Assembly: GCA_964017185.1 (NCBI GenBank)
Contig: OZ024870.1
Span: 22,591,621 to 22,655,620 of the forward strand
From: Rugalucina vietnamica
Lineage: Eukaryota > Mollusca > Bivalvia > Lucinida > Lucinidae
Reading direction: 5' to 3'
Length of the DNA stretch: 64,000 nucleotides
The translations under genes and the position numbers were made by a program. This document shows positions 21,222 to 32,642 of this stretch, piece by piece (position 1 is the stretch's first letter; every line of letters starts with the position of its first letter). Under the pieces are notes generated by a model. It saw only the letters and a list, made by a program, of their open reading frames with translations, did no database searches and was not told the origin of the DNA.

Positions 21222-22366
21222 AGAGCTGTCGCAGGACAGCGTAGCTCGCCTGACTTGTGCTTTGCCACTTAATTTATCAAAATCTATGACCCATGACCTT
21301 GACCTCAAGGTCGCTCAGGTGGGTCGTAAAAGCATAAAATTTCAGACCAATATCTACAAACATGCAAAGTATCAACTTGATCCATCAACATGTTCAAGAG
21401 ATATAGACTTCTAACAACTTTAACGAAAAACTTCAACATAAAATTTCTAAATCTGTGACCTTGACCTCACGGTCACCCAGGGTGGGTCGTGATGGTACTC
21501 CATAAAACTTCAGACCAATATCTTCAAACATGCAAAGTATCAACTTGATCCATCAACATGTTCAAGAGATATAGACTTCTTAAATCTTTAATGAAAAACT
21601 TTAACATAAAATTTCTAAGTCCGTGACCTTGACCTCAAGGTCACCCAGGGTGGACCACGATGGTACTGCATAAAACTTCAGACCAATATCTAGCAACATG
21701 CAAAGTATCAACTTGATCCATCAACATGGTCAAGAGATATAGACTTTTAAAAAACTTTAACCAAAGACTTAAACACAAAATTTCTAAGTCTGTGACCTTG
21801 ACCTCAAGGTCACCCAAGGTGAGTCATGATGGTACTGCGTAAAACTTCAGACCAATATCTAGCAACATGCAAAGTATCAACTTGATCCATCAACATAGTC
21901 AAGAGATATAGACTTTTAAAAAACTTTAACCAAAAACTTAAACACAAAATTTCTAAGTCTGTGACCTTGACCTCTAAGTCACCCAGGGTGGGTCATGATG
22001 GTACTGCGTAAAACTTCAGACCAATATCTAGCAACATGCAAAGTATCAACTTGATCCATCAACATGGTCAAGAGATATAGACTTTTAAAAAACTTTAACC
22101 AAAAACTTAAACACAAAATTTCTAAGTCTGTGACCTTGACCTCAAGGTCACCCAGGGTGGGTCATGATGATACTGCATAAAACTTCAGACCAATATCTAG
22201 CAACATGCAAAGTATCAACTTGATCCATCAACATGGTCAAGAGATATAGACTTTTAAAAAACTTTAACCGAAAGTGTGACGCGGACGCGGACGCACACGT
22301 AAACGTAAACGCGCACGACCGAGGTGACTACAATAGCTCTATGCACTTCGTGCAGGCGAGCTAATA
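21222..22366 (+). mobile_element. Family V element with six ~169-bp tandem units
   Basis: Begins AGAGCTGTCGCAGGACAGCG and ends TGCACTTCGTGCAGGCGAGC, so the inner ends share AGCTCGCCTG in inverse orientation. The core repeats about every 169 bp, marked by TGACCTTGACCTCAAGGTCA-type palindromes at about 21292, 21456, 21624, 21792, 21962 and 22131. Each is followed by CTTCAGACCAATATCT and CATGCAAAGTATCAACTTGA. A short run of ACGCGGACGC and ACGTAAACG words precedes the right end. No coding sequence. It sits inside a LINE fragment. Confidence 0.85.
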
Positions 22367-22625
22367 ACCTTAATAAAGTTAAAGACTCTTAAAAATCTCG
22401 CAACATATATTATCAAAGGTTTCAAACTAAGAGACACAATTGTGAATGCTACGGTATAATATACTATTTTTTTCTGATTCATATATTAACCATGCCTTTT
22501 GCACTTGCACTTTATTTTTGAATTGTTTTTGTCACTCTGATTTGTTTCACACATTGTATATTATTATGTTATGTAACGATGAGCTATATATGTTTGAATA
22601 AAATTATGTTATGTTATGTATTATG
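22367..22625 (+). mobile_element. LINE 3' end (right part)
   Basis: Continues the fragment broken at 21221: residual coding similarity (ATYIIKGFKLRDTIVNAT-like, with frame changes), then a 3' UTR with AATAAAATT and a TTATGT repeat tail (about 22602-22620). Such short tandem tails are usual at LINE 3' ends. Confidence 0.65.
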
Positions 22626-23079
22626 GTCGCAAAGTTACATAATAACGGTTTTCATATTCAGAGTGAAAATGATTTCCACTCTTTTTATCAAATAGCTGGA
22701 AAATATCAAGAGTACCCGTAGTAGAGTACGCATAGTTATGTTTATTTGAGAAATAATTTGATCAAACAAGATTAAACACGTGTATTTTACTCATAAATCG
22801 TTGAACTGGCCATTCGTCTAAACAAACAAATCAAAAATGAAGCAAAAGAAGAAGACAATGATGATGACAAAAGAAGAAGGAGAAGACAAAGAAGAAGAAG
22901 AAGCAGAAGTTGGTTGTTCTCATTAGGAGCGACCCCAAAATAATGACATACGTTATAAAACGTGGAGGTAGTTAACCCACTAGCCACAATAGTCGCATAT
23001 CAGGCCTCCCTTCGATACATTGCTGAGCAAACATGTAATTGGACCTTACCCTCACATTCTATTACTTCCTGAATTCCAT
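22626..23079. other. GAA-rich purine tract, otherwise nothing
   Basis: An 80-base stretch at about 22835-22917 is rich in GAAGAAG and GATGATGA. The antisense ORF over it is a low-complexity product. Confidence 0.6.
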
Positions 23080-23225
23080 TTTTATTTGCTATTACTGCAG
23101 CTGGTGTTGTGCCGTTAGGCGGCACTAAAATGTATCCACGTACATCATCCGCAGTGCAGATTATATTTTCCTTTTGGTCATTTGAGATCAGCGAGGGTAT
23201 TCTGAGAAATCAGAAAACTATTAAC
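23080..23225 (-). repeat. Family Y repeat fragment
   Basis: Inverse of the right part of the unit: TTTTTATTTGCTATTACTGC, CAGCTGGTGTTGTGCCG, and GATCAGCGAGGGTATTCTGA. Confidence 0.8.
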
Positions 23226-24234
23226 TGTTTAGATTCATTTTGATTCCAGGGATTATCTTTAATTCGTGTCATCGACTCGTTTTCTCTTAAACCAGCATAT
23301 GTACCAGACGAAAATTACTAGGTTCTTTGCGATATTGAAATCACCCAACCATTTTAAGATGGTGCAATACACACTGAGTCTCTGAAGAGGGGCACCTTTA
23401 AGACACTGCAAACACATACTTCAGCCAATCCCAACAGACAGTATCATGTTTGAATTAAAACGGTTACATGTAGAAGAACGATTTTATACTTGCGGAGTCT
23501 TCATTACCCAGCTAACACTTAGGCGAAAAATCATTTTCCTAAAACAGAAATTGCAATTTTTAAGAGATCTGTAAACACAGCACTACGCATGCTTGTTATG
23601 AATTTCAAAATGAAGGAACGTCGGTATAGAAGTTTCAGAGCCTCGTAATTTCATTTCCAGTTATGTCTGATCCAATCTGTTAATGTTGCTTTGTGTTAGA
23701 TCTTTGCTTATTCTATTGATTATTTATCCACTTAAAACTTATTTTATAAGTTGTAACATTTTGAAAAATACCACAAATATATTATGACGTCAGAAAGCAG
23801 AGGAAATAATTCTATAATGAAAAGGTGAATACATTCTACAAAAGTGTTTTCTGATGCTCATATGAATGGCAAGTTTATCTGTAAAACGGAAGTGGGCATG
23901 TATATAGTGTTTCGAATGATATTTCTGTACTTGTGATCGAAATTACATATTGTCAATTAACATGAAAACAACGCAGTGTCATTACTGTACCCTGTTTTAG
24001 AGTGCGATTACTATAGGATCGTGTGTCAGAAAGCCATAATTTTGATACTAATCTAATCAAAAAGGATTAAGCTTTTATCACATATAAAAACATTCTCATT
24101 GATAGTCCAGGGGAAAAGTAATCAAGCAAATGACAAGTGTTAAAGAACAGCCCTCGTACTAGTCTTAGTATCGACTACTTGAAAATTGCAAAATCACAGT
24201 CTTTGGCTACATGTTGCCAAATCCATAGGGTAAC
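23226..24234. other. No supported feature
   Basis: About 1 kb with no gene, RNA or repeat recognised. Confidence 0.4.
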
Positions 24235-24330
24235 TGAAAAAGGTTTAAGTAGACGAAACCGCGGTGTGGCATATCTTCTTTCTCATAATCTGTTCACTGC
24301 TCTTAAAGGATCTCAGTTCCATTACGAAAC
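24235..24330 (-). repeat. Family Y repeat fragment
   Basis: AACCGCGGTGTGGC, TTCTCATAA and GTTCACTGCTCTTAAAGGAT are the inverse of the left part of the Y unit. Confidence 0.75.
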
Positions 24331-24411
24331 CTTACCAGTGCAATATACGTAATTTTTTTTCAGCAATCAAAATTAAGGATTTCATTAGAACAATTGATAG
24401 TTTTAATACTT

Positions 24412-24590
24412 AAGCTCAAAATATTGATTGTGGGCATACGTTAGAACCGCCATAGCGAGGCGATTCTAACGAGTACCCACAATCTATGATTTGGATAAAA
24501 ATAAGAAAAATAGGCTTACCCTCTTAACACGTGTTTTACTACATAAAAGTGGGTTATGAACGGGTATACATTTCACGGACATGAATCCTT
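24412..24590 (-). mobile_element. Family W MITE, partial copy
   Basis: Palindromic centre at about 24440-24475 (GTTAGAACCGCCATAGCGAG with inverse), then AGTACCCACAATCTATGA and a right arm ending TTCACGGACATG. Confidence 0.75.
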
Positions 24591-24734
24591 ATGCCAATAA
24601 AACGTTATGATGTCTTTGAATTCAGTTTTACCTGTGCAGAGATCTCAATGTAAATTTGTGGTTTGCAGGTTTATACGCTGTTTTTAAGGTGCTTCGTATA
24701 ATTTCCTGGACTGTCTTAAATGTATCTGTAAATG

Positions 24735-25090
24735 GACATTTATTTAGCAAAATACATGATACATCTCAATGTCAAACATTCATTATGAAGTCATTGCGAT
24801 TGTCTGTGTTACTAAATGATTTATTACATGGTTTAAACCGTCATTGGAACTTTTATAGAAATATTGCAGACCAAATATGCTAACAGAATTACCACACAGT
24901 GTAACTGTCTGATGGAATCGTAACCGGGGATTTTAGCATCTCATGTCAGATTCAGATCTGCATTACGGCTGTCGTTCGTCCGTATGAACGTTTAAGTGTT
25001 GGATTAACAATCCCATGGCAGCCTGGTCGTGTCCTTAAACAAAACCCTTACGATCCACTGTTGAATGACTTAAACACTGTTGAACGACTG
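24735..25090 (+). repeat. Family Q repeat, copy 1 (modules 1 and 2 in one orientation)
   Basis: Module 1 (24735-24815) contains ATGATACATCTCAATGTC and GCGATTGTCTGTGT. Module 2 (24816-25090) contains GAATTACCACACAGTGT, GGATTAACAATCCCA and GTTGAACGACTG. Both modules recur near 55490-56043, but there module 1 is inverted and placed after module 2. The 75-codon ORF at 24656-24883 partly overlaps and shows no domain. Confidence 0.6.
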
Positions 25091-25669
25091 GGACTTAAAT
25101 ACATGAAACTTTGAAAAAAAGTTTTGCAGGCTCTACTAAGATTCGTAGACACTACAAGAGCTGTCATTACCATTTTCGTTTTCTCATATAATGTTATTTG
25201 AAAGCTAATGATTGCATTTAGGTATGGAATTATTTTCCACAGCCATTAAAATCTATATATTTGATGGCTTTTTAGTCGACAGAACATGAATGTCAGTATA
25301 CACACAGTCCATGGGTTGATAGTAGATGCAAGGACTTATCAATGTGGAAACGAAAACAATGTCGACGTTCAGATGGTTCTAGAAGCGTATACGAGTGAAA
25401 AATAAGCAATGGCACGGGACTTAAGAAATGAATCTAGGAAACAACAGCCAAAGTCAGACGATATGACATTCGTTTGAGATTGGCAAGAAATTGAAGCTTC
25501 ATGCCATTGACATTTTCTAGATATTAAAATTTTATAATGTTTTACTAATAACGGTTGTGCTGCGGGCCGTCTAATGCACGCTGATGATGCCTGGATAACT
25601 TGAAGAAGTCAGTGACATTTTATCGAAAAACAACAGGTTGGCCACAATGAGTAGTACATGTGAACTGAT
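25091..25669. other. No supported feature
   Basis: Nothing recognised. Confidence 0.4.
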
Positions 25670-26539
25670 AAATGTGTTTTGCTCTGGAGTTAGTAAGTTA
25701 TTTGGCGCCTAGGACAGCTTACTTCTGTGAGTCATCGTTTTTGATTCATCATGGTGGTTATTATTATTAATTTGTTTGTCCTTGATGATTCATTGACTAG
25801 TTAGAGATTCGTGATGAACCGAACAACTAACGTTATGTTGTGAACCACTGCAGAAGCTGAGGGTGAGGTTAGGTACCTGTATAACCGATTTAAGTCCGCC
25901 AGTAATTTTATATTACTGATCGTTCCAAGGCGACACTTCTGTGGTAGTTCTTATTGTTTTATGTCTTTGTGTTAAAACATTTTGTGCTGTTTGCGCCTTA
26001 TGTACGTTTTCTTATTTTTAGTTAAGTTTAGGTAATTGAGTGGCCACCTATTGGGAAAATAGCTGCTCATTCGGATAAGGATATGTTTTCAAGGTTTAAG
26101 TGCCTGATTGTTAATTTAGTTTTTTCCCATCTCGGTTTTTGGAGAGGCATTCTCTTTCTGGTTGCGCCTTTTCCTGATCGTTGCCTACTTATACCTTTTT
26201 AGATATACAGCTAAACTAGAACACGAGATACGTTGCGAACGTACTTTCTTTACCAATTATGGATAAAAAAAAATAAAAAAATAGCATGTAAGAGCAGTGA
26301 AAATATTTATGAGAAGTGGGATGGGCCATACCGCAGTTTAGGCTACTTAAACCTCTTCAGTGACCCTATAGATTTGGCAACATGGAGCCAAAGAGAATTA
26401 CTGTAATTTTGCATCTTTCAACAGGGTAGTCGATACAAAAACTAGTATAATCCAAATGGTGTCAAATATATTAAACTTTGCTTAAAAAATGATTCTAAAC
26501 CGATCATATTTTATGATTTCTCAGAATACCCTCGCTGAT
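25670..26539 (+). repeat. Direct repeat P, left copy (family X plus family Y)
   Basis: 870 bp made of a family X variant (25670-26210, ending TACTTATACCTTTTT) joined to a family Y piece (26262-26539). It is about 98-99% identical to 32642-33512 on the other side of the DIRS-type element. This copy ends abruptly at CCTCGCTGAT, where the (AAAT)n microsatellite begins. Confidence 0.9.
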
Positions 26540-26568
26540 AATTAAATAAATAAATTAAAAAAAAATAA

Positions 26569-26601
<33 letters not shown>

Positions 26602-26669
26602 AATAAATAAATAAATAAAATAAAAAAATGAATAAATAATATATTAAAAAGAATAAAAAAAATAAAAAA

Positions 26670-26712
<43 letters not shown>

Positions 26713-26715
26713 ATT
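26540..26715. repeat. (AAAT)n/(AAT)n microsatellite
   Basis: About 175 bp of AAAT, AAT and A-rich units between repeat P and the DIRS-type element. Confidence 0.95.
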
Positions 26716-26793
26716 ATCAATATTCGAGAGTTTTCTTAACAAGCGACGATCAGGGATGCTATGGTTCTGCTATTTCCATTATATTTTCAGATT

Positions 26794-27825
26794 ATGAGTG
26801 GTAAGAAGCGCAAAGCTCCAACAGGAATGAAGAAGCCTACTACAAAGCGGCCTTCCAATAGAACGTCAGACCAAACTACCCCACAAATACAAACAATGCC
26901 AACCCCGGAACAGTTAGCAGAATCAGTGACTAATACTGTTATTGAATATTTAAAGACCAGTGGATTAGTTGCCACACCGCCAAATGACACTGAGGCCAAC
27001 AAGGAAGCTAATGGGATCCAGAATACTGAGGACAAAGGAAACAAAGACACTGACAAAAGCAATGAAAGTGGTACAAACATTGACAAACCTTTTACCTCTT
27101 CTCCACCCTCCTGCAAACAGGACAAATCTAAATTTGTTTCATCAAGAGTCCCATTACATGCAACCGTGAGCCAGAAGAAGAAAGAAAAAATATGGGCCAA
27201 TGAGTTTATAGAATTGTCTACACTGCAGGAGGATGAGGTTGAGGATATATGCTTTAACATACATACTGGTGCTGTCTCCTCACACCAAACTACTAAAAAG
27301 AAATTTCTCACGATTGAACAATGGACTGATGCATTCAATATCTATGCTTCGGTCCGCCGTGTAAAGTATCCTGACGAAGCCGAAGGGCTATCAGCATATA
27401 TGGGTATCGTACGCCGCATAGCGCATGAACACGGAAGCTGGCACTATTACGATACGAATTTCCGTCGTCTAAGGCAAACAACCAACTATGCATGGGATGA
27501 AATTGAAAACGAGCTTTTCCTCGTTGCTCTTTCTCGGAAATCGTCTTCCTTTCGCCAAATTAGGCAACCTGACAAGAAACAGCCACCACAGGGACCCCAA
27601 TCAACATTTCGGAGCTGTTATAAGTTCAACAAGGGGGTTCCTTGTGGAGGCTGCAAATTCCCACATGTCTGTGCCGACTGTGGCCGATCAAACCACGGTC
27701 GTCTCAGATGCTGGTCCAAACGTAGTAACAGATCAGATGACGCGGTTACAAGTCCCAGCACAAACCAAACGCCAAACCCAGGGAGCTCACAAAATATGTC
27801 AAATACCACAAATAGGTCAAAATGA
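26794..27825 (+). mobile_element. DIRS-type element: gag-like region
   Basis: The encoded protein begins with a basic stretch (MSGKKRKAPTGMKKP), has a Ser/Thr/Asn-rich linker, a central folded region, and ends with a Cys/His cluster of the form C-x8-C-x2-C-x3-H-x-C-x2-C-x4-H-x4-C. This finger is characteristic of the first ORF of DIRS/Ngaro-like elements and probably binds the element RNA. It overlaps slightly with the following RT region, as is usual for these elements. Confidence 0.8.
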
Positions 27826-28548
27826 AATACCAACCCCAGTAAATTGGCAAAAACTGAACCATTGGTTGGACGGGTATCCACATGATGATAAAACATTTCT
27901 GATTACTGGTTTTCGCGAGGGCTTTAGAATTGGCCATCCGGGTTCCAAACAAGCACAATACAGTCCAAACTTGAAAACGGCACTCCAACAAAAGGAATTT
28001 GTATCCCAAAAAAATTCTTCAGAGTTAAATGCAGGTAGACTTGGGGGGGGGGCCTTTCAAAACTAAACCTTTTCAAAATTTTGTAGTTTCACCTTTAGGT
28101 GTTGTGCCCAAGAAAAGTCCGGGATCGTACCGGATGATTCACCACTTGTCCTATCCAAGAAATTCAGGATGCTCAGTCAACGAACATATCCCAAAGGAAC
28201 TTACTTCGGTTGCTTACGCCGGTATCCAAGATGCAATTGCAAATATTAAGATGCTAGGTAAAGGCTGCTTTATGTCAAAAACAGATGTCCAAAGCGCATT
28301 TAGAATAATTCCAATCCATCCCAGTGACTATCATACACTGGGGTTCTCATGGGAAGGGAATTTCTATTATGATAAAGCTCTCCCCTTTGGCGCCAGCAGC
28401 AGTTGTCGCTTATTCGAGGCCACCAGCAAGGCATTGGAATGGATTGCTATTAACATACTTGGGTGCATGGCCGTTGTTCATATCTTGGATGACGTTTTAT
28501 TTCTTAATTCAACTGAACAGGGTTGTATTAGAGATCTAAATGCATTCT
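27824..28548 (+). mobile_element. DIRS-type element: reverse transcriptase region
   Basis: Recognised by SPLGVVPKK, GSYRMIHHLSYP, KTDVQSAFRIIPIHP, LPFGASSSCRLFE and the catalytic-site motif VHILDDVLFL, all typical of DIRS-order reverse transcriptases. The region is interrupted at its 3' side by the nested family X copy; the element resumes after it. Confidence 0.85.
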
Positions 28549-29391
28549 TGTATGCATTCATATAATGTTGGGTTAAAGACGCTTTTAAGTGAGGGCCTTT
28601 CGGAACCTGAATTTTATGGTGACTTGGTTTACAAATTTAAGAAACTTAAAGGAATGTTATGCAACAGTCTGCATGCTTAGTTTTTAACCCAATCATGGTT
28701 GATAACTATGCTGCCTTCTTTAATTGCACGCCGGTGGGTCGGGCGTCAGACTCTATGATGGCCCCGACATAAAGCTATTCATTTTAGTTGGTTGGGGCCG
28801 GAGCTTCTTGTCTGTTGCTTGGCCCACCGGGGTCCAACTGGTGTTTTTCTTTTGCTCCGGAGTTAGTAGGTTATTCGGCGCCCAGGGATCTCCATCGTCG
28901 GGCAGCTTACTCAGTCTGTGAGTCCTGGTTTTTGATTCATCAGGATGTTTATCATGATTTATTTGTTTGTTCTTGATGATTCATTGACTAGTTAGAGATT
29001 CACCACGAGGACCGAATAACTAACTAAATGTTATGAACCACTGCAGAAGCTGAGGGTGAGGTTATGGCCATGTAAAACCGGTTTAAGCCCGCCAGTAACT
29101 TTGTGTTACTGATCGTTCCAAGTCGATACTTCTGTGGTGGTTCTTTTTGTTTTATGTCTTGGTGTTTAAAAATTTTTTGTGCTGTTGGCGCCTTATGTAT
29201 GTTTTCATATTTTTAGTTAAGTTAAGGTAACTGAGTGGCCACCTATTGGGAAATAGCTGCCCATTCGGCTTACGATTGTTTCATGGTATAAGTACCTGAT
29301 TATTAGTTTGGTTTTTTCCCACCTCGGTTTTTGGAGTGGGAATCTTTTTCTGATTGCGCCTTTTCCTGATCTTTGCCTACTTGTACCTTTT
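28549..29391 (+). mobile_element. Family X retroposon nested in the DIRS-type element, with coding tail
   Basis: The longest X copy in the window. Before the shared start TGCACGCCGG it keeps about 180 bp with coding character: one frame gives GLSEPEFYGDLVYKFKKLKG, and a second, shifted frame gives QSACLVFNPIMVDNYAAFF and then NCTPVGRASDSMMAPT. I recall similar strings as the C-terminus of a recurrent bivalve retroelement ORF. The rest is the family 3' UTR ending CTACTTGTACCTTTTT. It is inserted between the RT and RNase H parts of the host element. Confidence 0.8.
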
Positions 29392-30284
29392 TGAATCTTT
29401 GTCAAGAAATTGGCATCCCCATTGCATTTGATAAGACTGTTCATGCATGCAGAGCTATCACTTTTATGGGTATTTGTTTGAACAGTGACCTACTCGAAGC
29501 TAGTTTGCCTGAGGATAAGATGGAAAAATGTAGAAACCTTTTGCATTTGTACTCTGTGAAGAAATCCTGCACATTACGTGAATTGCAGTCTTTATTAGGT
29601 TACCTTAATTTCTGCTGTTCAATAATCACATGCGGCAGAGCATTCTTGCGCAGACTTACAAATCTAACCATAGGTATTAAAAGACCCTTTCACCACATTC
29701 GGCTTTCTCAAGACGTTAAATCAGATTTGTGTTTGTGGCTTTCTTTCCTTGAACAGTACAATGGTAAAAGCATGTTTTTGAATGACCGCTTTTTGTCCAG
29801 CAACACCTTGGCTCTCTATACTGACAGTGCTCAGTCGATTGGTTACGGTGCCATTTACAGCTCTAAATGGCTTCACGGTTTGTTTCCAAAATCTTGGCAC
29901 TCATTTAACATTACTTTTCTGGAGTTGTATCCCATTGTTTTGGCTGTTAACGTTTGGGTTTCTCTGTGGAAAAATCATTGCATTCTGTTTTTCACAGACA
30001 ATGAAGCATTAACCTCTATCATAAATAAACAGTCTTCTAAAGTAAATGATATTCAATCACTTGTGCGATGCCTGGTCTTGGCATGTCTGCAGAATAATAT
30101 ATTATTTCAGGCCAAACACATCAGCGGCCGAAAAAATGTACTGGCGGATCACATGTCAAGACAAAGATTGGACAAATTCAAGGAACTGAGCCCACAAAGT
30201 AACCCTCTGCCAACACAGGTTCCTCTTCATCTCCAGCCAGAGAATATTTTGCGACACTGTCAACATTGCTCCAGTCATCATTAG
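29392..30284 (+). mobile_element. DIRS-type element: RNase H region
   Basis: After the nested insertion the frame continues with RT thumb-like sequence (GIPIAFDKT, ITFMGICLNS). It then gives an RNase H-like domain with LALYTDSAQSIGYGAIY, FLELYPIVLAVNVW, FFTDNEALTSIIN and HISGRKNVLADHMSR. Acidic residues in TDSA, LELY and TDNE match the RNase H catalytic positions. It overlaps the recombinase frame by 19 bases. Confidence 0.85.
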
Positions 30285-31150
30285 CTCCAAACTCATTAGA
30301 GATATATAACAGAGCTTGGTCGGTCTTTAGGGAATTTAGCACCTCAGTTCTTGGAACATCTATTGAAGCTCCCATCCCACCAGAAATTATAAGCTTATTT
30401 GTCGCTTACCTGCATCATACAAAGCGTGCACCGTCAACTATCTCAACTTACCTGTCTGGAATTGGTCATGTCCATAAACTCATGAATCTCAGTGACCCTA
30501 CAAAAAATTACATATTGTCGAAACTAGTTGCTGGAACATCCCGTGTAAGACCATCATTTGACATAAGATTGCCGATCACATTGAAAATTATCGACAATCT
30601 CATCAATGCACTCTCCCACACTGCTGCCAATTTTTATGAGATGACCCTTTTTAAGGCTATGTACTTATTTGCATTTTACACATTTGCTAGAATAGGGGAA
30701 ATCACAATGAACAAAAATGCAGATAACATTCTGCAGTTCAATGACATTGAGCTTTATAATGGTCCCAATGGTAGCACCATTAAAGTCACATTTCGCAAGT
30801 TTAAACACAATACTTCTGGTCTACCTCACGTAATAGAATTCAGTAAGGGTTATTCAAAACACAACCCAGTTACAGCAATGAATAATTATTTAAGTTTGCG
30901 AGGCACACAGTCAGGTTCCCTCTTTTGCATGCCTTCAGGAAGGGCTGTAAAACGCCATGCCTTTGATGTACAGCTACACAAAACGTTAAGTTTCTGCCAT
31001 CTTGATAGCTCCCGATACAAAGGTCATAGTTTTAGAATTGGGGCAGCTTCCTTTAGGTCAGAGCAGGGAGATACTGACACACAAATTAGATCCTTGGGTA
31101 GATGGAAAAGTAATGCTTTTCTCAAATACTTGCGCACACATAACCGTTAA
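30266..31150 (+). mobile_element. DIRS-type element: tyrosine recombinase region
   Basis: The N-terminal part (SLEIYNRAWSVFREF, PSTISTYLSGIGHVHKL) resembles the SAM-like DNA-binding domain of tyrosine recombinases. The C-terminal catalytic part has ARIGE (first Arg), GHSFRIGAAS (H-x2-R) and a final SNAFLKYLRTH (Tyr). This enzyme replaces the integrase of LTR elements and joins a circular DNA copy to the genome. Confidence 0.88.
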
Positions 31151-31745
31151 GCTTCAATGTATATCGTTCCATGCCCTGAGGTATGCTGTCCTCTGATTTT
31201 CTTGAATGGTACTCATCAATAAGTTGGTGGTTTAGGGTTTGCATTGGCTAACCATAAAACATAACATATTGGTGAGAACATTGTAACGTGCAGAATTTTA
31301 ATGTATATATATTTTGATACATGTTCTTGTTTGCATTGGCTAACAATAACATTCTCTATTCATATTTTTTGTTATTTCTATATGAACATTGCATTACTCT
31401 AGTCTTTTGCAAGGTTTGCTTTGGCTGACCTTGTGTGTTGTAACTTTACGATTTTCACAATGTCACATATAAGATTGCATATAGTGAGGAGGCAGCAGCA
31501 TGAGCATTTATCAGGATTTTGATTGGTATTGTTTGTCACTTACCACTATTGCATTGGCTATTGGTGGTCAGAAGAACTCAAATTAACAATGACTCTCGTG
31601 ACATATGTTTTTGAGTTGGGATACTATGAGATTTGTATTAAAATAATTTTCCTTGATTCCCTGCGTGGCTCCTGATGGGGTAAATCTCTGTCCGATACAG
31701 TGAAGTTGTCACTTCAGATGAGTTTATATCGGCCTTCGGTTTGTG

Positions 31746-32024
31746 GCAGATTTTACCCCATCATCTGCTGATTGTTTATATGCTGAATTTTATATTGTGT
31801 ATTTCAATTTGTGACACACTGATTATCATATACTTTGCCACGCTTTTGTACACAACTATATAAAGATTTTGAACGTTCTACGATACATTATAGTATCCCA
31901 ACCTCAATCATGTCTTTCTTGTTATTTTATTTGGAAACAGGAACTCTCGTAAATCTGTGGACAGAATTTGTGCACCGGTTCGCGTGAGTCACTGCGAACC
32001 ATTTGGCGGAAGGAGGAGGATAAA
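31746..32024 (+). repeat. DIRS-type element: direct repeat B1
   Basis: From CAGATTTTACCCCATCATC to GGAAGGAGGAGGATAAA. Almost identical to 32362-32642 (B2), differing at only a few positions. Such split direct repeats are the terminal structures of PAT/Ngaro-type elements. Confidence 0.88.
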
Positions 32025-32361
32025 TGTGCGTTATGTCCCATAACGCATTTTATCTAACCGCACTAGAGCTCTCTCATTTTGTTGCATTTGCTTCCTTGAG
32101 GCTGACTAGTTTCTTCATAATTTATTTTAACGTTTGGTTTCGGCATTGCTTACAGCCTCGTTTATTCTCTTGCTGCTTGCTCGGTACCAGCCTGTTATCT
32201 CCTCACCACGTGTCTTGATCAGCGCACCGCCTCAGTTTTCTGCTGGCTATCGAGTTGGAACCATTTTCACAATCAAATTTACATCTGAATTGACGCTATT
32301 TTACCACCTCCTCCTCTCCCTCTCCCTTAAATAACTGAACTTTTATGTGTTAAATAGGGCA
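32025..32361 (+). repeat. DIRS-type element: A2 segment between the B repeats
   Basis: Begins directly with the inverted repeat TGCGTTATG-TCC-CATAACGCA (32027-32047) and continues to GTTAAATAGGGC. In PAT/Ngaro organisation this segment would match the 5' terminal repeat A1; no such match is seen near 26716. Confidence 0.65.
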
Positions 32362-32642
32362 GTCAGATTTTACCCCATCATCTGCTGATTGTTTATATGC
32401 TGAATTTTATATTGTGTATTTCAATTTGTGACACACTGATTATCATATACTTTGCCACGCTTTTGTACACAACTATATAAAGATTTTGAACGTTCTACGA
32501 TACATTATAGTATCCCAACCTCAATCATGTCTTTCTTGTTATTTTATTTGGAAACAGGAACTCTCGTAAATCTGTGGACAGAATTTGTGCACCAGTTCGC
32601 GTGAGTCACTGCAAAACCATTTGGCGGAAGGAGGAGGATAAA
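32362..32642 (+). repeat. DIRS-type element: direct repeat B2 (3' end)
   Basis: Near-identical to B1 and ends GGAGGAGGATAAAAATGTG, where it runs into direct repeat P. Confidence 0.88.

Larger units (their letters stand above)
26716..32642 (+). mobile_element. DIRS-type (tyrosine recombinase) retrotransposon fossil
   Basis: Order of parts: gag-like ORF, reverse transcriptase, RNase H, tyrosine recombinase, then a 3' block of split direct repeats (B1-A2-B2). This order and the split direct repeats fit the PAT/Ngaro branch of the DIRS order; no methyltransferase domain was seen. The element is broken, with two or three breaks including a nested family X insertion. No matching 5' repeat is visible, so the 5' end appears lost. 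The two B repeats are nearly identical and long frames survive, so the copy is fairly young. Confidence 0.85.

Noticed and set aside
21292-22150. CRISPR-like array
   Set aside because: Regularly spaced TGACCTTGACCT palindromes are parts of 169-bp tandem units with similar, not unique, spacers in a eukaryotic element.
26787-27338. 183-codon antisense ORF
   Set aside because: It lies wholly opposite the gag-like region of the DIRS-type element, which has the recognisable domain.
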